Assembly: GCF_910592395.1 (NCBI RefSeq)
Contig: NC_088314.1
Span: 1,736,001-1,800,000 of the forward strand
DNA length: 64,000 nucleotides
Direction: 5' to 3'
Source: Lineus longissimus
Taxonomy: Eukaryota > Nemertea > Pilidiophora > Heteronemertea > Lineidae
The notes beneath the pieces are model-generated. The model worked only from the letters and a program-made list of their open reading frames with translations. It made no database searches and had not been told where the DNA came from. Below, piece after piece: positions 49,760 to 64,000 of this stretch. The position numbers and the translations under genes are program-made. The number at the start of each line of letters is the position of its first letter. Position 1 is the first letter of the stretch.

Positions 49760-52700
49760 CCGTTTGTTGCTTCGAGTCCATCCCAATATGGTATTACCGT
49801 TGATTGGAACAGACAAAGGTCCCAAAGGCGTTTAACTGCTTTGTTTTTTTAATTCAAATGTAGTTTAGCTGCAAATTGAAGCTATTGCCACCATAAACCA
49901 ACTGCTTACATTTCTCAACAAGGAGGACATTAAACAGATCAGTATTTGTACTTTATTTGGACTGTTGTGTAGTCAAGTACAGTATCTTCATTTCTGTTTA
50001 GACACAAAGCGAGTGTTGTCCAGTCAAGAGAGGTCGGTACAACCATTTTTAGGTCATCTCAGAACTGTTCCGAAGGCAGTAGGAGGTGTTCAGGAAGTTC
50101 CACAATACCAAGAATAACGGCAAATTCGTCATGAAAACGTCCACAGATTTTTAAAATATCAATGAAGAACTCGGTGAATTTACTTGCAAAAGAAATCTGT
50201 TTATTGACAAAAAGCCTAGAATAATCTACAGAATATTTATAGAACACCAGGGTGTTCTAATAGTTGTGAGAACACCAAAGAGTGTTCCTTCTAGAGCATG
50301 GTCAGTGTTAACACTTTTTAGTGTTTCTCATTATACACTTTTGATAATCCTCTGCACCAACTGTTTTACACCCAGAACATCGATGCTCTTAAAACAACAT
50401 GAAATGCTTTCAAGACGTCAGTCTCTTCATTCCCGCCAAGACGCAACTCAACATCTACTCTAGCTTATATCAACAACTCACAACGTCTTGAAAACCCCTC
50501 TTCTTTTGAATTGAACTGGACCAATACAGCATAGATGTTGTGTATATTCTAATATTCCACACAACTTTGCTCGGCGGCAGTAAACGTAACCTCACAATAA
50601 TAACAAGACATAGGACTTTCTGCTGTTTTACGAGCACCAGTGTTCAAATCTTGCTGGATCTAGGTTTAAGATTGCACAAAAATTGATGAAATAAGTGTAA
50701 CTGTACATCTGTGTCATGAGGAAAATGGAACTAGTTAACCTGTCAGATGTATGAGGGAGACTGATGTACTTTCAATGTTACACTGAGTACATGAACACTC
50801 CCTTGCAGCCCCACAGACCTACAAGTAAGGCCAATGATACCAAAAATTTCCATTTTCCATATATTTTTCACTTGCACTGAAATGCACTTCTCAGTGAACA
50901 ACAGATTCCCTTGATTCACTTCACTACAATATACAAATTCATGAATGGGGTTGTTGCAGAAGTACCAATGTGATGTTTACTTTTTTCTCAGTGATATTCT
51001 GGATCTTATCCACTGAAATTTCGGCAAACTGTTTGATACATTGGCAATAGAAAGACTGACCCCCATAACAAGCCACAAATGCTGCACATTGTGAAGTGTT
51101 CATCGGTTGATTGACTTAGTCTGAAAGAGTGGTGCAGTGGAAGGACATGATGGAGATTGGCGCATGGCACCACCGAAGTCATAGGTTGGATTCCCAGTTG
51201 GAGCACGTCTCCATGTGTCAAGCTGTATCAAGAACAACAATAAACAGCAATTGTGGCTTATTATCCAAATCCCCGACGTAAGCATGTTTTAATGACTAGC
51301 ACGGGACAAACAAAGCATATGGCACCAAAAGTAGCAACTTCAGAATCACTTTTAAAAGTTAGAGCTTTGAAATCTGTGATATGCTTACGTCTTATTTCAT
51401 CTGAATATGATCCCGATGAAATCATAAAGGGGTCAAATTCTAAGAGTACCTTAGATTCGGCTGAAATATTTTCAAAAATGCCCTGAAAGGGAGTTACCCA
51501 CACTTGAAAATCGGAGCTGCAGCCCCTCTTTTTGAGAACTAAATACATGTTTAATCTACTCTGCCAGCTGATTGGATACTCATAAATGATTATTGTGTAC
51601 GTGCACACTACACAAATATATCTCCTCTATTTACAAACCATTGAGAAATGAAATGAGACTAAACCACAAGGCGTAACGATTCAGAAAACCTTGGAGACAG
51701 AGCACTTGTAATTGATTCTTTGAAACAACAAGTAAACCGAAGAAAGTCATCTATTTGCAAAGTATACTGTACGATGGCATTTTTAACTCCAACACCACCA
51801 CCTTTTTCGCAATTTGCTTGAAGTATTTTTGAAGTAACCCAAACATATCTCACCATCAATGACTTTACCATGTCTCTATTTTCAAGATACTCTGAATCCT
51901 AGCCGTGCGGCAAATATAAATAGAGTGAACAAATGGAAATGTAAGACCTGAACACAAACAGCTGAATGTTTATCACAAGAACAGCAGACGTCACAGCAGA
52001 CGTATGCTAATGAGCAAACTACAGGATGTCCCGAGGAAAAACTCATGGTTCACAGTATCCTCGAATCAACAATGTCATGAATGTCTTGGGTAATGTTCCT
52101 GGGACAACCAAAACAAAGAGCATACGTGCAATTTGAGACCAGGCTTGATACAGAACAACGAAATGATTCTAATTATCTGTGCAGCTAAGAAACAAACCCC
52201 AACATTATTCTGTCAACATTTCACCAACTCCAGCTAGCAACATATTGACTTCACTATGCAAAGAATGAAATTATTAGAACATGATCAAAAGGTCCACCAT
52301 ATAAAATTGCAGCATAAAACGTGCCCAAAAATTTGATGTTAAAAGACCCCACAGAATAAACTCATCTTGTACAAACCCCATCAGTAAAATATCATCCGGC
52401 ATTGAAAAGTGCCAAGGATGAATCACTCATTAATTGGTCGTTTAAGGTGAAACAAAGACTGATGATACCTGTAGTCCGTAGATGCCTTATCCTTTGTCCA
52501 GGAGTCAACTATAATACCTCAAGGCTTTAATACCAACACAGTGTAACAATATTCTCTCACATTCATAACAAAAAGTATGTCGGCAACAAAAAAAAACAAG
52601 AGTGATAAAAAAGTTATTCTAGAACAATTATTCATGGGCATTTTTTTTTGCAATGTGCATCATAATGTGTCAGAAAGACATTTTGTAGACAAGGTGCAAT

Positions 52701-54720
52701 TTGACAACAGCATATACAGATAAATAAGTGAATTATGCACTGCATCAACAGCTAAATGTCAAGTGAAAATGTTGGCCAGAAAAAGTCAACCAGGGAAGGT
52801 ATCGACAAAGGCCGGAGCAACCCATCAGGACTTTTCCGTGCCAACAATTCCCTACACTCCGATCGAAACGTTTACGGACACCTACAAGTTTCCTAGGCCA
52901 CAAACAAATCTTGAAATGACATCATTTGACGTTTACTGCGTACATAGTGATCCCAGTTTGCTACGTTCCATTCTATCCATTTAATCACTAAATGCAGGGA
53001 CAGATTTGGGGGCTAATACAGCGTGTGTCATTCGAGTGTTAGTGGGCCAAAGATAGCAGTAGGTGTGCGTAAACACCAAGAATGGCTTCCAATAACTTCC
53101 ACAAGACTGAATGCAGAAATCTGAAATGTACAAGGCAAATACCCTCTACTGCTAATACATAGCGCTCTTCTGATTAAAATGTTCATTATAACAGGTTTCA
53201 CACACTACATTGTAAGTACAGTACTGTATATCTCCCCAACTGTAAAAGGAATTATTCTTAATTCAAAATGTTCACATTTTTAAAGTACAGATTTATCCCT
53301 ATTAAAAACGGGCTTCTAACCCCATAATTTATAGGAATTTATTGCAATCATATGAAGGTGCATCTAACATGCAATATCAGCCCCATGATTTTGCCTCTCA
53401 AAATATAACCTTTTATACATTTGGCAACATTTTCAGCAAAACACATTTTTTTCATCTAATAATATTTAATTATCTTGAAAATTCCCCAGTCACAATTTCT
53501 CCACGTTTATTAAGGAGAGCACCAACATGTGTTGAAAATAAATCATGGGTACACTAGTTATAAATGCTTGCTAGTTGCGCCCCCTACCAGTGAATAACGC
53601 ACCACATCTCCAGCACCTCACAGCTTCAACACCGGCAGTGCGTATTATTCCTTTAGAAGGTTCTACAAATAATAAATCTATGACGTCAGCACCAAGGCAA
53701 TTCGTAGGTACATCATCTGCGTTATGCTGTGAATTTAACAGTTTTGCTGTCAGCAGGCAAAGTTGCTAGAAACTGATGGACAGGACAGTCTGCCAGGTCG
53801 TGAATACAACCCTGTGTTGAACACCGAAGTCCAGCGTGTAGCGTCCACGGTGATCAGGACAAACCACAGACTCTTTTGTTCAGCAATGTCTAAAATGACT
53901 TAACACATGCAACAAACTTTGAAGTAAAAGTCACTGTAACTGCAAATAGATCAAAACCCGCCCCTTTTCAGTGACCTTGGAACGACCCTGAGATTACTTC
54001 AGGTCAAGGTTATTGGAATTTGGTGTCACGTCCCTCTGGCATATGTCAGGTAAAACAACTTGAATATATGCAATAAAATCAACAAGACCCAGCCGTTGTT
54101 TTCTCACATCGAGACAACGTTCAACTCATCAAAGAATTTAAAATTCAACATGATTTTAACCAGTGTCGTGGACCACCAGTGGTTCCAACAGATATGCCCT
54201 CAGCTAGAAATCAAATTCCACAACAGAATCAAGCTCTGCTTCATCCCATAAGGATACCCTCTACAACTTCTCAGCTTGTGCCTGGTACTCCAATGGGAGT
54301 TCCAGGATTTCCTCAGTAGCTACTGTGACCCCTTGCAGAGTGCAACCTATTCCTAACATCTGCCAGACTTTCACATCTCCCAACATCACAGCACTAACAA
54401 AGCAAAAGCAAAGCTTCAGCGACTAGGTCGACACACGATATTTTCTCCTATACAGACAGTACATTGTGTCAGTACATGGTACTGGCATCATAACTTGATT
54501 CTTTAAGGACTGGTTGCAGTGTGTGCGGCCAAGTGCAAGACAAAAGAAATGTCTCAATATCCTGTCGTTTAAACCTATTTACATGACCATTCATCGAACA
54601 GCTAACAATGACAACTTTCTGATGGAGCCATTGCCAAAGTACCTCCAGTCCCTAAAAGGGTTAAGTCATACGGGCCAACATCATAAGCCACTTGAACAAA
54701 CAACTTTTGTTCTCCCTAAA
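49760..54720. other. Long stretch with no gene seen
   Basis: About 5 kb of AT-rich DNA. All open frames are short, lack domains and cannot be chained with consistent splice sites. The right part may be 3' UTR or the unlocated last exon of the minus-strand CDK gene. A weak tRNA-like segment is at 51115-51230. Confidence 0.45.
51115..51230 (+). repeat. Possible degraded tRNA-derived SINE
   Basis: GTGGTGCAGTGGAAGGACAT resembles an A-box region, and GGTTGGATTCCC, about 65 bp downstream, differs by one base from a B box. There are no paired stems, so it is not a tRNA gene. Weak call. Confidence 0.3.
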
Positions 54721-54725
54721 ACAAG

Positions 54726-55097
54726 GAGCCTCATGGCCTAGTGGTTAACACTGCTGGCCACCACGCAATAGGGCCCGGGGAGAACCCAGGATCGTATGTC
54801 TGGATGAACCGGCGTGGCTTTCAAGGAACTACAATTCCTGGCTCTTCACAGTCCTTCGAATGAGACTCAAAACCGAGGTTCCTTGTACCTGGTGTCTATG
54901 CCAGGGCAAGCTAAGAACCCACCAAGTGAAAAACATGAGTAGCTTGCGTGGACTCTATCTCTCTCGCCAAAGTCGGACCACTAGGCCAATAAACCCAATT
55001 GGTGCCTAACCGTAGTGGCACGCAGGATACGCTCATCCCGCCTTGGAGGAGGATTACCCCTAGGAGAATGACCCCTCCAAGTGCAGAGCGAACGCTG
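54726..55097 (+). repeat. tRNA-derived SINE, family 2, copy 3, with GAA tail
   Basis: The head GCCTCATGGCCTAGTGGTTA continues through ACCACGCAATAGGGCCCGGG and the shared body CCGGCGTGGCTTTCAAGGAA. The B box is damaged: bases between GGGCCCGGG and GAGAACCC are missing. The 3' part differs from the other two copies and ends in a run of GAA (55087-55101), so it represents a subfamily with another tail. Confidence 0.8.
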
Positions 55098-55778
55098 AAG
55101 AAGAAGAAGAAGTTCTCCCTAAAGGGAACCAGCTACTCCCTTGAATCACAAACACCTTGGTCTGAGATTCAGAGATGCTTTCTTGAAAGTAGTCCTTGCA
55201 TTGGCACTTTGGATCGATTGAACGTCAGGCACTTTGACCTGAAAAGTGTGTCTCTCCTCTCACAAGACCAAATGACACTGTTTCTACTGAAACTTGCAGC
55301 GTCGATGTCGAGTATAAACTAACTCTTTGAATGAGGCCACTGTGATCCAAGATTTGTTATCTATGGCAACACTATGACGTGAACCACGATAACCGCACGT
55401 CACGCAAATCACCCAAGACTGGTGAACCTTGCAGGAGAAGTATTAAAGTCTCAAGCAATCCATGATTCAGTCACTATGTCTGGCGCATTTAGAACAGCAT
55501 GCTCTGTCTCCGTCTGCTGTTACCGACAGCGGCTAGCGTTGACGATCGGATGCCAGGATCTTTCTGAAGTGATAAGCTGGGGATTGAGAAGATGGAAGAT
55601 GCTGAAATGGAAAGTGGACAGTTTTTAGAAAAATTTTAAGTTATTTTCGTAAAATATCAAGTTGAGGGCTGAGCGTTTGCATTTATTTCAGAACAAAGTC
55701 GGACGATTTAATGCCGGATGAAAAAAGAAGTCTGCTTTCCCCCTAAACCCATAATTCGGAACAAAAAGAATCACTTAC

Positions 55779-61266
<5,488 letters not shown>

Positions 61267-61402
61267 CTGAAAAGAGACAGAGAGAAAACATGCCATGAGT
61301 ATAAATGTATTGAGTAACACAAGGGAGGTGGGGGGGGGGCTATAAAGTGAAGTGTTGAAGTGTTCCTTCTGGGGTACTATTCTGACTGAGGAAAAGGGAT
61401 AC

Positions 61403-61417
61403 CTGTCGCTGAGGTTC
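61403..61417 (-). CDS. Candidate 15-nt microexon of the CDK gene
   Basis: On the minus strand, ttttgcag precedes GAACCTCAGCGACAG, which is followed by gtatcc. It is phase 0 on both sides and would add EPQRQ directly before SEIGFGK, where related kinases have a basic Ser-containing stretch. It is short enough to be chance. Confidence 0.3.
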
Positions 61418-61419
61418 CT

Positions 61420-64000
61420 GCAAAATCAACATGAATGAATCGGAATATGGGAAAAACTCGTGATATCGCATTTACAGAATACGGAACAGATTGTGGGTAA
61501 AAGAAAACAAGACCCGAGGAATATTATGGTTTCTGGTAACTCAAGTGGAAATTCTCCGGAGAATATGTTTTTATGATTGGCTCATCTGTTTACTCAACAG
61601 CCAGCACCATTCTGGAGCAAGCAGGGAGTCTGGTGGGAGATGGAGGAATAGCCAGGATAGCCAGGGGAAGACTCTCCTGGCTGGGTGAATATCTCCACTG
61701 GTGAGATCCAGGGGCCAGCCTTGCAGAGAAAGCAATGGGGATTGGAGATGGGAGTTGGATGCACGAGGAATGGACTTGATCCTTGATCAAGTTGGGTGCC
61801 CTCAGAGAGCTATTAATAAGGGGTTTCACGGTGACTCCAAGACCAGCTGAGAAGTAGTGGCAACAGAAGACGTTAGGGCTCCTGAGTGAGTTAGCAGTAA
61901 CATGCATGGAGCTGTGCTTTACTATGATTAGCCTACCTATCAATGGTTGCTACCTGACTGGAGCAGGGGATTTAAAGACCATTAGCAACTGCAGCTTGAG
62001 TTATCTGTTTACATAACACTGATGGAGGCAAGCAGATACTCCACAACTTGGTGCAGGGAACAGACATTTACGCTTTTTATGATGAATGGTAGACTTTCAA
62101 GTTTCACATGAATCATTCACAAATATAGAAAGTGAAGGTTCTGTGGAGGTTTTTCTCACGCAAATTCAAAGGTCAAAGATACCTCATGGGCGATCTTCAT
62201 TTCCAATCTTTACCTCACCCTGTGACATGACGAAGGCAAGGACCTTGAAAAAAGTGGTCAACTTAACCTACCAAATGTCGCCGATTTTCTGCCCGGCGAT
62301 TCTTCTCCACCTTCATCTTCATCGCGGTCGTATAATCTACCGACTTTGACCTCGAGTAAAGGTCATACGGAGATGGCGCACTATCAAACACGGTCACCTC
62401 CGACAACTCTGGAATCAGCATCAATCCTACGCTCAACATGATGGAAATGTCTGGTCCTCAACAGAATGGGCACAAAAATTGAAAAGTTGCAAATCAAATA
62501 TGACTGTAGTATGAGTAGGCCTATCACCGAGCCCTATCACAAACTATCAAGGTCACTCTGAGATCCTCCTCCCAACGTTATCTTCGTGTCTCCTCCAACC
62601 ACTTGGAACACCAAGGACGAAACAACTTCAAAATCAGGTTGAAGCACTTCAGTTCCAGTTAGCAGTCAAGAGCTTCATAAGCTTTCCTGACAGCGATGAC
62701 AGCTCATATCCTCCAAGTTGACAGAATGTGCAATGTCCAGTGGTTCCAAGTTATTTGCCTGACAGAAAACTACCATATGGCAGAAGATCAACTGCCAAGG
62801 TTCTTTCAATAGTCCAGCATTCCAAGTGCAATCTGTCCTTACTCGCAGCTCTGATAACTTTGATTTCACTAAGTTAGTGGAAGACTTCCGTATTCTGCTG
62901 TGGATGCACACTCCCTGGCATCCAGCCTCTTGTTGCAATGTTAATCTCAGCTGAGAATCATTCAATGATGGCACAACCTCCAAACATGCCCAGGCAGAGT
63001 AGTGCAGTTCGTGATGTTTACTGAGCAATCTCTGGGTGGCTCAGTAACAACCCAAGAACATGCTCCTACTATCACATGGAATCTTTCTAATCCATAAGCT
63101 TGTATTGTTTGTAATCCGGGTGCTATTGGCCAAGCTTTCAGCGGCTCCTGCTCCTCCCAGGCCCCAGCATCAAATGAGCAAACAGCAGCTAAGTATCCAC
63201 TCTCCAGGTAAACACGCTGATGTCACTTGTTTTGGCTCTGTCGGTAGACCTGGCTGGTTTGTGGGAAGAGACCATTCAGAGCAGGACAAAGCCAAGAAAT
63301 AACCAGATGATTCCTTGTTGCTGTTGCTGCCAACCGACCCAACCTCTGAATGATGTGGTTGATTCAGAATGAAACAAGAAAGGCTTGCATCACCAAGCTG
63401 CACTCCTAAATCAGTATCAAAAGCTGGACAAGTTGTGACAGGCCTAAAACAGGCCTTTCAGATTCGAATAGGATAGGCCTATGAACTGCACCCTCCACAT
63501 TCCAACTAATTGATCTAGAACAATTCGGTAGCTTGAAATAGACATACTGCCTTTTTTGCATCCGGATGTTTGACACAATTATTAACAGAGAGGCCTTGAG
63601 AATTAGGTTCATGACAACAGATGTGTCATATGGATACAATGACATCCTGAGACGGGAGCATCTTGACACGATTTGTCAGCTGACGGATCTGATCAGGACT
63701 GCCAGGATACAGACATGCAGAAAAAGGTCGACTAGAAGAGCAGTTGGGGACGGCTGTCAGCCACACACACAGCTCCGGCAAGAGAGCCAGGGCCCGTGGG
63801 TAAAACCCCTGGAGATGAGGCCCTGGGTTTGAACAAGGGGAGAACTGAGATTTGTGTGTTTGGACTGCAGTGATATGCATTACCATCGAACATGAAATGC
63901 AGAGGAAAGAGGAGATGAAAGTGAGGCATGATATGATTCTGCCTCAACAAATGGACGTTTCTCCCAAGAAGGATCAAAATATGCCAGTATGCACCAACCT
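61420..64000. other. No gene supported; upstream part of the CDK gene
   Basis: Non-coding DNA upstream of the first CDK exon found, probably a large intron or the promoter region. No open frame shows a domain or matches the expected CDK N-terminus. Confidence 0.45.

Noticed and set aside
62675-63028. Minus-strand open frame of 117 codons upstream of the CDK gene
   Set aside because: It does not resemble the N-terminus of PCTAIRE kinases and has no matching donor to the SEIGFGK exon.
63770-63850. Inverted repeat and B-box-like GGGTTTGAAC near the right edge
   Set aside because: Short imperfect similarity without a second box or a defined element boundary.

Overview
This is a window of animal nuclear DNA. 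The genes are split by many GT-AG introns, the encoded proteins belong to animal families (nischarin, SLC35E3, an ASB protein, a PCTAIRE CDK, a DSTYK-like kinase), and the gaps carry tRNA-derived SINEs, a 5'-truncated LINE, small inverted-repeat transposons and a minisatellite. Compact introns and this repeat load suggest a marine invertebrate bilaterian. I cannot place it in a phylum from sequence alone.

Layout. 1-2048 (+): last two exons of a gene I do not recognise, with an in-frame 36-bp duplication. 2-8 kb: non-coding, with SINEs and a pogo/Tigger-like MITE. 8034-9406 (-): a short ankyrin-repeat SOCS-box protein. 11657-21438 (+): a complete nischarin of about 1494 residues in 15 exons, with a candidate pair of mutually exclusive exons. 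Its upstream region has a 128-bp tandem duplication, one copy of which is split by a LINE. 22340-24917: a minisatellite with 74-76 bp units and dimeric higher-order structure. 25.6-26.9 kb: two pogo-like elements. 26938-29107 (-): SLC35E3, five exons, 314 residues.

The most unusual part is 29.9-49.3 kb, which holds three genes that each join a large GTPase to a C-terminal protein kinase. Gene A (29933-36498, +, about 1048 residues) and gene B (38477-43772, -, about 1087 residues) are convergent paralogues with the same ten coding exons and intron phases. Their GTPase has dynamin-superfamily motifs with a mitofusin-type G4 (N-x-W-D). It is followed by a helical stalk with a conserved hydrophobic, proline-containing segment, then a kinase domain. 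Gene C (44899-49252, +, about 973 residues) is a divergent GTPase-kinase whose kinase resembles DSTYK; it stands head to head with gene B. I infer a locally expanded family of membrane-associated GTPase-kinases. Its function, possibly innate immunity or membrane remodelling, is not shown by the sequence.

49.3-55.7 kb has no gene I can support and contains a SINE. 55779-61266 (-) holds the kinase core of a CDK16/17/18-type gene with the PCTAIRE motif. Its terminal exons were not found, apart from one possible 15-nt microexon. The last 2.6 kb appears non-coding.

All gene models were assembled by hand from reading frames, splice sites and phase agreement, without transcript evidence.
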